The notes: generated by a model not told the origin, from the letters alone. A stretch of DNA of 64,000 nucleotides from Peribolospora baueri (GCA_029717555.1 JAMDHS010000011.1:275178-339177), one strand, 5' to 3'; numbered from the stretch's first letter, positions 23,633-36,979 are shown. Numbers and translations: made by a program.

Positions 23633-26600
23633 TCAGACAAGACCCTTGGCGACCATGGCAATGAACAACCGGTTATCGAGGTCCATCTTGCGCTGGCGGA
23701 ACTCTGTACCGGTCGGGTCGGCACATCGTCATCGAAGAGAACAAGGGAAGAAAAATATTAAGGGCAAAGTCGAGGAAGCGATCAGTCACGAAGGGTTCGA
23801 GCACATGCAAAAAACTGATCTGGTCCCGAGCTTCCAACAGGCCATCGTCACCCTCTCGCTCGCTTCCTTACCTCCCGAATACCACATCTTGTCAATCTCC
23901 GCCACCTGCTCAAGGGTAAGCTCGGCGAGCCGAAGGCTAGGTACGGTGTCAACGGCGATGAGCGATTCGGCTTGCCTGGCGTACGCCATCGCCAGGCCCG
24001 CGCGAGGCCTCATCCTCATCTTATCGATGTCCCGCATTCGCAGCGGCTCCAGCTCCACCGGCTCCTCCTTCGTCGGGTCTACCACTAGCTCCTCGCCCTG
24101 GCGGCCGTCCGCGCCAGTGGGGAAGATGTCCGACGACGCGAGGAAGCCGCGGACTACGTGTGGGACGTACGACTCTTCGAGGGGGTTGGAAGGGTCCGGC
24201 GACGGTGGGGCGGCTGACCGAGGTAACATGTTTCGAATGCTACGCGGAGGATGAAGAAGCGATGCGAAACGGCCGGCTCGTGAACGAGCGCCGCGAGCGC
24301 GAGAACCAGCGGCGCGTCTCAACATGCGGAGCGGAGCAAATGCGCGCGCGCTCTCATCTCCTCTCACCCGGCCAAAGTGATCCTCGCCCCGCTATAGTTT
24401 ATCCACCACACGGGGTCCTTGCCTAAGACGGCCTCTACTCGGTCCACCTCTTTATGGAAGCCGATGATAAGCTCGGATTTGCTCTGACAAGTTAGGACGC
24501 TCGACTTGATGATCCGGATGCACAACGAAATGAGCACTTGGATCTGAGGGAGACAGAGCGAACAAACGTAGGAACGAACGAAGCACAAGGACTCGATCGA
24601 TGAGCACACACGAAGACGTCAACCAGGTGACGGCCAGCGCACGATCGAGCCACATACGCACGGCATATGTGAACCGAGTGGTCCTGTACGACCCCTTTTC
24701 GGTGTAGAGCGTGTCCATGCTCCAATCCCACACCTGCGCGTAGCGAAGCGACGGTGAAAGCCCATCCAAATCCGATCCGACAGTGTCAGCCGGCGCAACG
24801 CACGACGAACCCGAGCCCGAGCCACCGTTTGACGCCGGGCTGTGAAGGGACGGACGATTAGGCTCACCCAAAGCTTCTTGGGCGCGCCACCAGTCTGCTC
24901 GAGTGCACTTCCGTCCTTCTGAAGGAGGTACTGATCGCACTTTTGCTTATGCTCCTTGCATTGCTTGAGGTGCGTAGCCAACCATTCCTGGAAACGCCTG
25001 CTCGCGCCGCTCACCTTGCCCTCATACCTGATCAAGCTGTCAAGCATGGCAAAGACGGACATGGTGCGCGCCTCGCTCATCGTCGGCTGCGGAATGGTTT
25101 CGAGCGCGGCAAGGAGCCAGCCGACTGAGTGAGTGACGAGGAGGTGTCGTCAGTCCAAGCCAGTCATCGATCGACGAGTCTCGACGCCGCCACGGCCATC
25201 GGATCGCCCGCTCGCTCACCTATGGTGAGACTGCCGTGCATGGCCATAATGCTAGCTTCAAAGCAAGCATGAGCCTCGCTCGCCAGCCTCGTCGCGGTCT
25301 CGTACACCGGAATGAGCCTGGGACCACCGCCGGCGTTTTGGGTCTGGCCGAGGGCGGTGTGAGAGAGCACGTGGTGATCGCCTTCCGGCTCCTCTACCCA
25401 TCGATCGGGAGGCAGGTGGAAGGAGGTCCAAGCGAGCATGGCGAGCACGAGGCTGGGTTCGACGCCGAGCCTATTCTCGTAGACGTTGCGCATGACGCCC
25501 GTGCGGATTACGAAGGAGGCGAAGAGGTGATTTACGGTGCGAAAGTAGAGGGAGAGGCGGAAGGAGATCTCTTGCGAGCTGTCGGATGAAGATAAGATGA
25601 GATCGAACGACCGATCGACCAGATGAGATCGAACGACAGATCGACTAGACGTGATAGTAGGAAGGGTGGAAAAGCAAAAATGGGGCTCACGCGATCTTCC
25701 TGTCTGGGCCAAACATCGCCAGCAAAGCGTCCCACCACGTCTTCTGCCTGTATTCCACTCCTGGCGTCCGAGGGACGACAACGGGGACTGCGTTCGCGGC
25801 TGTCGTCATTGCATGCGAGGAAAAAGGCACCGCTTCTGATGCCGGAAGCGAGTTTGGACGTGCGAAGGTGGGGAGTGGGCCGGCGACGGCGGGGATGGAA
25901 GGTACGACAGGAGGCTGGATGAGCTTGGGGCCACTGTTGAAGGAGCGAACGTGGCGGAAAGATGAGGTTAGTGCGGTGGGCATGCCGATCGGCGAGCTTG
26001 TATGCACATGAACGGAGCCCGGGACAGAGGAAATAGACGAGGGGAGGGGACACGGGGCTCGTCTCGATACTGACCTGCTCGGAACGACGCTATCTGGACT
26101 GGCAGGCCTGGCTCTCTTCCTAGTCTTGCCCGCCTCCAACGACGACCCAGAGCCTTGTCCTACGGCCAACCTGTGCTCGCTACCCTCGCTGGCGAGCGCG
26201 AGGCGATGGAGCTCCTTCTGTCTCTCCTTCTCCTTCCTGCTCTCCGTCGCATCGTACGTGCACCTCTTCCCTCCAGGGCCGGGGGCAAACGGGTCCTCCT
26301 TGGTACCGATCCCACGGCGCTGACAGTGCAGGCACGGCGTGCCGCCGGAGCAGCGCCGCTTGGCCTGACGGCACGGGAGGCAGGCGAGCTGGATCCGCTT
26401 GCGGTCATACGAGCCGGTGTATGCTGGTGGGAGGTCTTCTGCCACCGTAGGAGAGGGCAGAACGTACTGTGAGAGATGTGCAGAGGAGGAAGAGGAGGAA
26501 AGAGGGGCGAGGGAAGGCAGGGAGGGTCGGAAGTAGAGGGAGTCCATTTGGGTAAGGCTGTGCCTACGAAAGATGGAAGGGGGTTGCGCGCTCGTCGTCG

Positions 26601-26931
26601 GTGGTCCTCCCTGTGATCCGCCGCCAAACGTGGCGGGGGGAGCGAGGAAGAGGCAGGAGGAGGGGGAGGAGGAGACAACGGACGGTGTGGTCGCTACGGA
26701 AGTTGCCTGAGCCAAGGCGGCGAAAAGAGGCTCGTCGAAGGACGGTTCAGGGACGGCGGTGAGGGCGACGAAGGGGGAGGGATCGTGAGCGAAGGAAGTG
26801 GAAGGGAGAGAGGAGGACTGGAAAGCGGAGGGGTTTGTGCGAGGGGAAATCGAGGGGAGGGGGAGCAAGGTGGAAGAAAAAGGACGGGCGCCGTGGCGGT
26901 CTGGGGCTGAGGGGTCGGCGGAGGGGGCCAT
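23633..26931 (-). CDS. Zn2Cys6 transcription factor with atypical zinc cluster
   Basis: Seven exons on the minus strand: 26931-25691, 25578-25220, 25124-24868, 24733-24608, 24543-24368, 24239-23872 and 23703-23633, giving 865 aa. The first 180 residues are Pro/Ser-rich. The cluster is at residues 184-224: CLPCRQAKRRC, then CLHC, then a sixth cysteine after a 20-residue spacer (family norm 6-8). The later exons hold helical stretches of the fungal regulatory domain (for example LETIPQPTMSEARTMSVFAM and VLISLCIRIIKSSVL). The product is a nuclear regulator with unknown targets. Exon 4 ends at a weak GTGCTC donor that I chose because it gives phase 0 to the acceptor at 24544. A 141-nt in-frame stretch in exon 1 (26074-25934) has the features of an intron and may be spliced out. 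The gene converges on the previous Zn2Cys6 gene. Confidence 0.8.
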
Positions 26932-27973
26932 GGGTGGTAGGAAGAGGAAGAAGAGGGAGTGAATGGCGTTGATGAGGAGGAAGGGCGGTCAAGTGGATAG
27001 ATGGGCTCTCTTTTAGCCAAAGCTCGGGGATGGGGACGGGATGGGATGGGATGGGATAGACAGCGATGAGGTGATGAGGAGGAAGAGAAGATGGAGAGGG
27101 AGAAAGAAATTTCGGGCGATGGATATGCGCCACTCGACACCACTCGCGGCGACGACGACAACGACGACCATAACGACAACCCTACCACCACCACCACCAC
27201 CAGCAACAACAACAACATGGTTGGTCGCCTTGGCTTACGCTACGGGTCGCCCGCCGGGGCAATCGGAGGGAGACATTGTCCATTCAATGCACTTGGGTTA
27301 GGGCTCGAGCAGTGAGAAGGGAGTGCGGGGTGGATGATGGCGTGATGGAGGGAGATGCCATCCAGGATGACTGACGAACGGCGGCTCATGAGCTGGAGTG
27401 AGGATGTATGTATGTGGGGTATGTATGTATGTATGCATGTATGTATGTATGTATGTGTGTGTGTACGTGTGCGTGTATGTGTGTGTGTAAGAAAGAAAGA
27501 AAGAAAGAAGCAGAACCATCGCGCCCGTGCCGGTGACCGTCGTCATCGGCCATGGGTGGCCATGGATGGACGGATGGTCATGGGTCACGGTCGTCGTCAT
27601 CATTCATCGTCGTGGTGGTGGTGGTGGTCGTCGCCGTCGCCGTCGCTCTGCACCGCCGCCTCCTCTTCTTCCACAATACCTGCCGTACATCTATCTACCT
27701 GCGTCATCGTCGTCGTCTGACCAACGCCGGCCGTGGCTGACGATCCAAGCGCAGGCACAGGAACCAACGCAATGCGCACACGACCGAGCTGCGGCGATCG
27801 AATGGCCGACTGGGGTTAGCGTAGCGTAGCTGGTTGTCTCTCATCTCGTCTCCTATGTTCGATACAACCGATAGGATAGGTACGATAGTGATCGCGAATG
27901 TACAAGCGACCGTCCAGATGCAAGCACGAGAAAGAAATACAGCAGAGATGACCGAGGAGCCCGAGCCGGCGTG
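26932..27973. other. Upstream region of the minus-strand Zn2Cys6 gene
   Basis: No gene was found. The sequence holds ACC/AAC triplet repeats (27176-27215), a large ATGT/GT/AAAG microsatellite (27404-27510) and GGT/CGT repeats (27610-27640). It doubles as the 3' flank of the RING-CH gene. Confidence 0.6.
27404..27510 (+). repeat. Compound (ATGT)n-(GT)n-(AAAG)n microsatellite
   Basis: About 70 bp of ATGT units with a few substitutions pass into GTGT and then AAGAAAG units. Confidence 0.95.
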
Positions 27974-30094
27974 CTATCGGACCGAGCGCACGTCCAGCAC
28001 AGCCTGGTTCTCTATCGCTTTGCGTACCCGGTTCAAGATGTCCATGTAGGCGAGACCCACCCAGCTGTGTATGTGTGTGAGAGAGAGAGAGAGCGGATCC
28101 GGCAGGCGGGAAAAGAAGAGTGAGCGGTACGATGGACGGAGCTCGGGTCGGATCGGATCGGATCGACTCACAAGAAGCAGCCCTCCTCGATACACCACAG
28201 CGACCAGCTCAAAAGAAACTGACCCCAGCCGAGAAGACGCATCACCCCACACAGCACCTTCTCCGTCTGACGCAGCTGAGGAGGCGGACGGAAGGGCGAG
28301 AGCGTCGGGTCGTTGATCACGCCACGCGTGACCAGCACAGCGATAGGGACGCTGAGCAGGAGCAGCCCGAGCAGCAACGACGCCGCTAGTCGTTCCTTCA
28401 ACAGGAGCGGAGAAGAGGGGGATGCGAGAGCGTATGGTAGAGCGTCGAAATCCGCGTTGGCCGAAAACACAACGTCCTCCTCGCCACCCCAACCCGTTTC
28501 CCACGACGCCGGCGGCGGGCCGAACTCGTGAGCAGGAAACCACTCCGACGACGTGTTCCGTTTCACGCAATCCGTCGCCAAGCTTCGACCGCCGCCGACG
28601 GCCCTGTCAATAGCTCTAGACAGGACGCACATGCTTCCGCCGAGGATGTCGAAAACGCGCACAACGGTCCGCAGTCCCAAGGTGTAGACGAGGTGGCGGG
28701 CGACGACGCGTTCGAGTGTGCTGCTCTTTCCGCGCGGGAGGTACATCCCCAACGGGTATCCGCCGAGTAAGGACCGCCAGTGGGGACCCCAGAACGCATC
28801 TCCAACGTCCTCCGCCACCTGCCTCCAAGTCACGATCGTCCTTGTACCCCGGCTAGGAGACGGGGGTGGCGAACGCAGCCTCAGGACCGCTTCCAAGCCC
28901 ATCCAGAGCACCTTACCCGTCCACCAGAGCAGATCTGTCCGATCGGTGACCAGCAGTAGCATGTCAGCCGTTGATCGTTTGAGCCACCACCACGTCGACT
29001 TTGCGCATGCTTGCACGTTGACTTGAAAGACCATGAGCGTGGCCAGACAGAAGCGCCAAAAGAAGGACTTGGACGCCAGCTGCCGCTCCAAGTCGGGTTC
29101 GCTGGATCCCCTCCCCTGCAAGATGTCCAGTCCTGGAGCGTGCATCGCCGAATGGCCCGGATGAGAGCTCGGTAGCGAGGCAATCTGTGCAAAGGCGAGA
29201 GGCAATAGACAGATAGCGTCGCATCACCATGGAACGTCCCGACACGCCTAAGTAAGACGCTAACGAGAGAGCAGCACGAACGGCCCATGCAGTCCAGACG
29301 CACCCTTCGAGAGACCTCGAGACCTATCCCGCCCACGAAAACGGCCAACAATACAACCACCAAAAGGCTGAGCAGCGCCTTCACGATCTCGTTCTGCAGT
29401 GCCGCCAATAGCAGCGCGCGCGAGAACGACTGGGCCTCGAAGCGGTATCGTACGCCACACGTATTGCAGGCCTCCGCTGGAGGGTGTTTCTTCTCCTCCG
29501 AGAAGATACCTAGAAGCCTGTCTGTCGTCGTCTCCGCTCGGTGGGAGCGCAGCTGGCGAAGGCAGGCGGGGTGGATGAACTGCAGAGTGTGGACGGTGGA
29601 GAGTAGAATACATGTTCAAGTCGACCGTCGAACCGCTGTCAGCCAGTGCGGAGAACACAAGGAGGAGAGGCGAGGACGCAGAGCGAGAACGAGAGCGCTA
29701 CCTGTATGCTTCCCGTACAGCCGCAGGGCACGATGAACCCGCCCAGGCTCTCACCCTCTTCGTCCACGTCGTCCTCGTCGCCAAAGCATAACCGGCAATG
29801 CGGCTCATCGAAAGCAGCAGCTGGCTCATACCCGCGTCTGTTTGCCTGTTCGTCGCCATCGCCTCCGCCGCCGCCCTTACCCTTGTCCGAACTTTGGAGC
29901 CGTGGCGTAGGCGCGAAGAAGGGCCGGGAGAAGTCGGAGAGGAGTGCGTCTACCGCGCGCTCGTCCTCGCCCCACGTAGACCAGCCAACGTCGTCGGTGT
30001 CCATCGCACGGGCTTTGGAGGAATAGGTGTGGTGGTGGAGATAGAGAGCACTGCGACCGGACCTGACTGCCTGCACCTCATTTCCGGTCGTCAT
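27974..30094 (-). CDS. RING-CH (MARCH-type) membrane E3 ubiquitin ligase
   Basis: Four exons on the minus strand (30094-29702, 29579-29304, 29184-28172, 28064-27974) encode 590 aa. After an acidic/Gly-rich N-terminus, a RING-CH finger spans about residues 100-175: CRLC, CGCTGSIQ, then HPAC and CNTC, matching C4HC3. Intron 1 falls between CGCTGSIQ and FIHPAC. Hydrophobic segments follow the finger (LLSLLVVVLLAVFVGGIGL, then FFWRFCLATLMVFQV and LLLGLLLLSVPIAVLV, then a last one near the C-terminus), so it is a multispanning ligase. RING-CH ligases transfer ubiquitin to membrane proteins in ER, mitochondrial or endosomal quality control; the compartment is not evident here. It shares a 381-bp divergent promoter with the START-protein gene. 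Confidence 0.85.
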
Positions 30095-30475
30095 GATCCG
30101 CCCGAGCGGAGAGTGGCTGTATACGAAACCCGGTAAGCACCGCCGATCTCCGTCTGCGGACCTGTGTCTGTGTCTGTCTGATCACGCGCAGAGCAGCCGA
30201 CACCGGCACGCTCTGGGGTTTGGGGCGGAGAGAGGCCGATGATGATCATGTCCTCGATCGACGGCCGTCCATTCCAAGCCTTCGACCACCATCATCTCTC
30301 TCCCCCTCGCCGTCGTCCAGCCAGCGCGACGCACTCCCTTTGCCTCTCACGCCTCCCTCTGCCGGTCCACTGCCTAGCCGGGCTTGGCTAGGTTGGCTGG
30401 CCGGCCAGCCATGGAGAGTAACGTGGAACAGTGAGTGCGAAATAGCACACCTCCCAATGCATCCGCCCCGGCTCA
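30095..30475. promoter_or_regulatory. Divergent intergenic promoter region
   Basis: This 381-bp interval separates the start codons of the RING-CH gene (minus) and the START-domain gene (plus). No TATA element is obvious. A GGCTGG/CCAGCC-rich palindromic stretch lies at about 30388-30412. Confidence 0.6.
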
Positions 30476-33400
30476 ATGCTCACTGACGCCGATCCCGCTT
30501 CGCTCCCCCCGATCGCTTTCGCTCTGATGGTCGTCGCTCACAGCGCTCGCGCCATCTGGGAAGCCGCGCTGGACGACGCCCTCGCTCACTTTCGCGCCCT
30601 CCTCGGCTCGTCCAACTCTCGAGCCTGGACACCCGTCGTCCTTCCCAGCTCGGCGACCAGCAGCTCCGCTTTGCCACACCCTCGCTCCTCCTCGGGATCG
30701 CTAATTCAGCTCGATGTCAAGGGAAAAGGGAGAGCTTCGTCCTTTGGCGTCCCAGGCGAGCATCCCTCCGGGGCTGTCCGGGGCGGCTCCAAGTTCAAGC
30801 TGGGAGCGCTGGATGCTAAGGACGTGAAGCTTCATCGCAGGAGCGGAAGAGGAAGCGGAGGGAAAAGCGGAAAGGAGATCTTGAGGGCTGTGGTAGATGT
30901 TCCGTACGAGGGAAAGCCGGATGCCGAAGATCTGGCGGCCGTGCTCGAAACGTGCGACGCCAGAGAAGCTTGTGAGTTCTAGCACCTCCATCGTCACGAG
31001 CTCTGACCGGTCGGCATTCATGACCAACGCGCAAGGTTAACCAACTCCTGTTTCTTGATTGTTCCCTTTGGTGTCGCTCCATTAGGGGATCGCATGGTGG
31101 AGAGCTCCGAGCTGCTTGACCTGCTCGACCCGCGCACCCGAATATGCAAGACAGACTATCGCTTTGGCTGGCCTGCCAGGTGAGCACCTCTTCCGAGCGA
31201 GGGCGCCGACTGTGCACTCAACTTCTTTTTGGCGCTGTTTTCTTTTCTCTCAGCCCCCGGGACGTGATCACCATCTCGAGAACAATCTCCGATGCCCGCA
31301 CAGTCGTCGATGTCTCCACCTCCCTTCCCCGCTCACGCGACGAGCCCCCGTACCTCCGGCCGGCTCCACCGTACGTGCGCTCGCACCTTCACCTTCTCGC
31401 CTGGTGCGTGCAAATACTAGACCCGTCCGAACCGGAAATGACACCAGCAGCGGTGGTGGTGCCGCTTCCGAAGTCGCCCTGTCTCCGCATCACCGCCTTT
31501 TGGTCTTGGGACCTCAAGGGCTTCTGGACCCTTGGAGGCTCCGGTCTCGCCGCGCAGTTCCCCGCCCTTCTCTGCGGCTTTGCGGACTACGTTCGAGATC
31601 ACTCGGACAAGATCCCCACCATGCGCAACTACGGCCGCGGGGTGGAGATCACCAGCAGGTCCTACGATCACACTCGGGACACGCTATTGACCGGATACAG
31701 CGTGCTCCCGTATGGAGAGGGCGACGGACACACGGACGAGAGCCCCCTGGGAGCGGAGAATGCGACGGGAAGGACGACAGAGGACCTTGCCAACTTGCAG
31801 TGGCGCCGGCTCCTGGACGGCTCGGTCGAGTTCACTCTACCTTCCGAGCAAGGTTGGGACGTCAAGGTGGATGTACGTTCTTCGACGACTGGCACAGAGT
31901 CTTCCGACTGGCGTTCCGTGCTGGAGCGTCCTTCGACATCCGGGAGAATTTCGCTGGTGGTGAAGCGCTCTCGGTTCCAAGACGTGGAAGAGTCGGTCAA
32001 GGTGAGGGTCAGCATTCAGAGGATAGCCAGCAGCAAGGAAGTCCGCTTGAATGGCAAGGTGCAGCAGGTCTCCGAGGTGGAAGCGCGGAGCCCGACCGCG
32101 GTAAGGCAGATGTTGGCGGACGTCGCGAGTACGAGCGGGTTCAGCCTCGCCACGACCAGCAGCGCGGATAGCTCCGTGACAGACGGGCCGGCAGGATCGT
32201 CATCTGCCGGAAGCACACACGTCAAGCGCACCGAAGCAAGCGAAGGAACTTCCACCCCCACTTCCTCTGTCGTTTCCGCGCAGACTCTGCGAGAACAAAC
32301 GGCAAGCCCCAAGGTTTCTCAAAAGCGAGCCGTCGCTCAGGCCATCGCCACTTTGATCCGGCGCAACTATATCTACTTCACTTCGCTCCTCCAAGAGCCG
32401 GAAGCGAAGTGGAAGCATATCTCCGAGTCCCGCGGTGTGACGATCACCAAACTCGACTCCATCGACCCTACCCTCGTAGTTTATCGAGCCGAGGCTACCT
32501 TTGTCGGCGTTGGCGTGTGGGACCTATTCAGCACGATCAATACGCCGGGTGTAAGGGCTTGGCTGGACGGCGGCAGGGAAGAGGCCACGTTATTGGAAGA
32601 CGTCAGCGACTTGAGCAGTCTCTGGCACTTGAAAAAAGCGGCTTCGTGGCCCGCCAGGTGAGCCCACATCCTGGCTTCTTATTTTTTTCCCAATGCCTCT
32701 ATGATATTGGGTCTTGCGCGCTGATCATATCCGTCTCTACGACATGTTCGCTCCACCTTCCAAGCGCACGGGACTCCGTCCTCGTGAAGACATCTTACAA
32801 GTCTCCGAACTCGGTCCACATATTCTCCTTTTCGACCGACGACCACCGACTCTTCCCTACACTCCCACCAACAGAGGCCGGCGTCATTCGCGTTCAGGTG
32901 GACCTTCTCGGTTGGTCGGTGGAGTCGCTTTCACCGAATACCACGCACATAACCTTACTGGAGCAGTCCGATCCGAAAGGCTGGACGAGCAAGAGCACCA
33001 TACCAAGCCAGATGATCACAGCCGTCGCCGGCGTTGGCGACTATGCCATCAAGTTCGGCGGTCCTCCAGTTGCTACTCGACTTCTGGGTGCCAAGGCCAA
33101 TTCGTCCAAGTACGACCACGAGAAAGCGCAGTATCGCATCGAATACGCGGCGCTGCAGCCACGCCTTTCGGAAGCCACCGCGGACGACGAGGGCGAGGGC
33201 GTGACGGAAAGGCCCAACATCGAGTGCGAACTGAGATGCGATGTTGAGACATGGGCACAGTCTCTCGATGTCGTCGTTGACCCTCCACCCACGGGCGTGT
33301 CCTGCCTCCGGCGGCACCGCCTGTCATCTGGTGGGGGTGGCTTGTGGATCACGGTCGAGCACAACGCTGCTGCGCTTGCGTCCGAGCCAGCTCGTGTCAT

Positions 33401-36332
33401 CGTCCGCCGCGGTCCATCGCCGAGCCGGGAGAGGGACCGTGGAATGGTCCTCGTGAACGGCGCGAAGGTGAAAGTGGACAGGGACGACCTTCCCGCTGAT
33501 GAGGTGAAGCTTCTGAGCCAACGCAAGCGCACCAAGCCGACAAGAATCGCCCTGGACCAGCCTGTCGCCCGCAAGCCGTGGCAGAAGAGAGGGACGGATA
33601 GCCAGAGCAGCAGCATACCCGGCTCGCCGGATGGAGGCGCGCCTACACTTAAGGCGCTCGGCGATTCGAACTCTACATCGCTCTCCTCTTGGGGTCGCTT
33701 TTTCGGCATACAAACGACGTCAAACTTGAACGCTTCTCTGGACGCTCTTACCGGGGAAAAACCTGCAGCCGACGCTCCTCGTCATCCTATGTGCTGTGCT
33801 CTAGATGCCCTTGCCTTCCTGCAGATCATTCACGCCGGGCAAGCGCCGGACCCGGCTTCCTCTCCACCGGGATGGGCGCCCATCTTCGAGCGCAACGGCC
33901 TGGTCGTGCGCCGGAAAATGTTCGAGTCGATATCACCCACGGTGGCGGTGCACAGGGGAGACAAGGTCATCGAAGGTCTGTCTGCGGATGAGATCGCTGC
34001 TGTCGTCACGAGCCCGGGTTGCAGAAGCAAGTGGGACGAGAAGTACGAGAGCTACGTCCCGCTTGAGAGCTACGGTAATGGGGCAAGTACGGCTTTCGTC
34101 ACCACCAAGGCGACGTTCCCCTTCCGCGGACGTGGCTTCCACATCGCAAGCACCACTGCTCGTGCCTTTCCGCCAAGCTCTGTGACGTCACCGACGGGTG
34201 GAGCGGGTGCTATCACCAGCCCCAGCATCATTTACCATGCCTCAGCGTCCTTTCCTGAGGTGACTGCCGATGCGACGTTTAACACCGCCGAGCTCAACCC
34301 ACAGAACCTGCCAATCGGTAAGGTCCTCGTCGAAGGGTGGATCCTCGAGACGCTTGATCCTTACGGCAGCAGCAACTACCCGATACCTTCTACTCGATGC
34401 ACATTTATCTCGGCTATCGACTATGGCGGTAGCTTGCCTCTTGCCGTCAACACCATGTACAATGCCTCGCTACCCCGAGGCGTACTGGCTGTGGAAGAAC
34501 TCCTCAAGGGTCAAGGCCTCCTTCCGATGTTGAAACGCCCATGGTCGTCTTTCCAGGTCGCGCTGACCAGCCATGGCGAGGATACGGGAGATCGTTGGGA
34601 AGTTGCCGGCCTCGGCCGTCGAAGGCAGTTGCTGTTCAGCAACTTCTCCACGTCTAATCGAGCTTTCCAGCTCAGCGTAAAGCTCAGAAGGTTCGCAGAA
34701 GGCGACAAGCCGCGCAGAAACTCCGAGTCTAACAACGCCTCTGCAACCCCGTCTTCACCTCCCTCGATGGCGCCTCAAGTCTTCACGGATGAGCCTCAGC
34801 CAGTAAGCTCGCTGCCACTACCATCTGCCCCTTCGAGCACCGACGGCAGTTTGGCGATGAGGAGGCAGTCCAGCTCGCGGACACTCAGTCATACGAAGAG
34901 CACTGCCAGTCTGAAGCCGCACGGATCAGCGGGCAACAATGAACTCAAGAACACACCGAGCCTGAGGGATCTGGCTGGTGAAGCTCGAAAGAGGGCGCGA
35001 GATCTGATCGTCGCTGAAGTCGAGGTGGACTTGAAGCATTACCCAGCGGGCTACGAGATCACCGCTGCCTCCACCTTTTTACGTGCCTCTGAGAAACCCG
35101 GGGCGGATATCGACCAGGCGGCGGAGGACGAGGCGATTGATCTTTCTCAATTGCTCGGCTCCAGCACGACTGGGGCCAGCGAGCTTCCGCTCCTCGCCAG
35201 CGTGTACGAGCTTCCCACCTCGGCGTTGCGTGCCGCTTCGCTTGACGCCCCTGTTCGCGGGAGGAAGCACCTCGTGCGATTGGCCCTTCCTACTGCCAGG
35301 TATTCGCCGTCTGTCCCTGACCCCCTCTCCGGCTCTCAAGAGGACGAGCGGCAGGAGCCTCCAGAGTGGTATCAGAAGCTCGCTCGGCGAGGGGCGACCG
35401 TCAACGTGAGTATCCGACCCAGCAGGGAAGGAGAGGAACTTGAGGGCATTGCAAAGCCCATTCAAGTCACGATCCGTTGGCAAGGAGAGAAAGTAGGGGT
35501 GACAAGCGAGCAGGATACGGCGGACATGCTCGCGAGGGAGGCTAGGACAGGAAGTGAAGGGCCCAAGCTCGTCCGCACACGGGCTAAGGATTTGTGTGCC
35601 CCGGACATTCCGGTCGCGCCGCCTTCCGGGTTGGAGCAACCGCTGGCTGCCAACGCACGCTTCAAACATCGGTCCCCCTCCAAAGTGTCGGGGTCGTCGT
35701 CACCGAATGAGGCTTCTTCCCCGCCCGTGTTGTCTCGCACCCAATCCCGCACTAGCACGTCGACCGCAGACGACGAATCGAAGGCGATCAGCGCTGGTGC
35801 GAGTCGCCCGGGGCGGCTCAAGGTCGGCCATGGCGAGGCCAAGTCGGGCGCTAGCACGCCGCTGATGAGTCTCTTCAGCGGCATCACGGTAGGCGCTTAT
35901 CCGCTCAGCAGGTTCACGTCCGTCCCGGCCGCAGAAGGTTCTCGCCCGACGAACGGACATGCGGAAGGTGCCGTCGTCGACCCGAGCTCTTCAGGCGCAG
36001 ACCCGAAAGCGGACAAGACGGACGGCTCGGAGACGACGATGCCCGGCGGAAGCAGCGCACTCTTGCTCCGTCAGAGCAGGGAACGGCGGCAGGCCAGGTC
36101 GTACAGCACCATGACGGTCGTCCTCGTCGCCCTCATCTTCTTCCTCCTCGGCTCCTTTTTGCGCTCGCTGCTCAGTCCGGCAGATTTCCTCCTGCAGGGG
36201 CCCCCATCGGAAATGCAAGGCCTCGTCGACGACGGGCAGGAAATCAGATGGCGCGAGATCCGGCGCCTGCTCGAGTTCAAGGGTGTGATCGGTGGGAGGG
36301 ATCTCGTGGTGGCCGTCGTCAGGCGGCAATGA
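30476..36332 (+). CDS. Tail-anchored protein with three START-like lipid-transfer segments
   Basis: Four exons (30476-30971, 31086-31179, 31254-32657, 32765-36332) encode 1853 aa. Three regions look like START/Bet v1-type folds. The first covers about residues 20-330, with WDRMVESSELLDLLDPRTRI and then DVITISRTISDARTVVDV. The second is at about 558-760, with RNYIYFTSLLQEPEAKWKHI and DSVLVKTSYKSPNSVHIFSF. The third is at about 1005-1300, with WDEKYESYVPLESYG and RCTFISAIDYGGSLPLAV. The phrase PAR-S-x-RD recurs after introns 2 and 3, pointing to an internal duplication. Low-complexity Ser-rich linkers separate the segments. A single hydrophobic helix at about 1780-1801 (TVVLVALIFFLLGSFLRSLL) lies 52 residues from the end and would anchor the protein with the START regions in the cytosol. 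A role in lipid or sterol transfer at a membrane contact is inference from the fold. Confidence 0.72.
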
Positions 36333-36947
36333 TCGACCGACCGGGTCGGTCTGTCTGTCTGTCGGTCGCCTTTTCCTCGCTTTTTTTTTTCTTCTTTCTT
36401 TTTCTGGAATTCGGGCCACCTCAGTTCGTCCGATCGTTAGCTAGTTTTTTAGGGAGTCTGGTAGTTTGAAGTTAGGTCACTCACCCCGTCATCCCCCTCT
36501 CCTCCTTTCGGTCCGCTGGTCCTTTGACACTACCCATCGCTGTCTTCACATACAAGGCGACAGACAGTCTCTTCCTTCTTCGCAGCCCTTTCCAACGACC
36601 CCGCGTATTTGATGGCCCGCCACCCGCTCCACCGTGGCCAGTGTATGTGTGTATAAGGCTCTGTCTAGGTTTTTTTTCGCAAGTCCAACCCCCGCCCCGC
36701 CCGTCTCTCCCCACGCGCGAACGACATTTTGATATTAATCCAAATTAAGGTTCCCCTCCAACCCACGCTATATCCCGTCTCGGGCACGAAAACACGAACG
36801 TCCGGGCAGGTCCGGGTCGGAAAAGATGGGGTCGGTGGAAATAGGTAGAAATATTGACTATAGATAGGTATGGTGGGAGGGAACGAGCGTCCAAGCAAGA
36901 AAGGGAACGGACGCGAACCGAACGAGGCGAGCGAAAAAAAAAAAAAG

Positions 36948-36979
<32 letters not shown>

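Noticed and set aside
33041-33709. Antisense open frames within the START-domain gene and similar ones within the DUF3712 gene (428-1264)
   Set aside because: High GC content leaves opposite frames open. Their translations are Arg/Gly/Asp-rich mirror images of the real coding frame.
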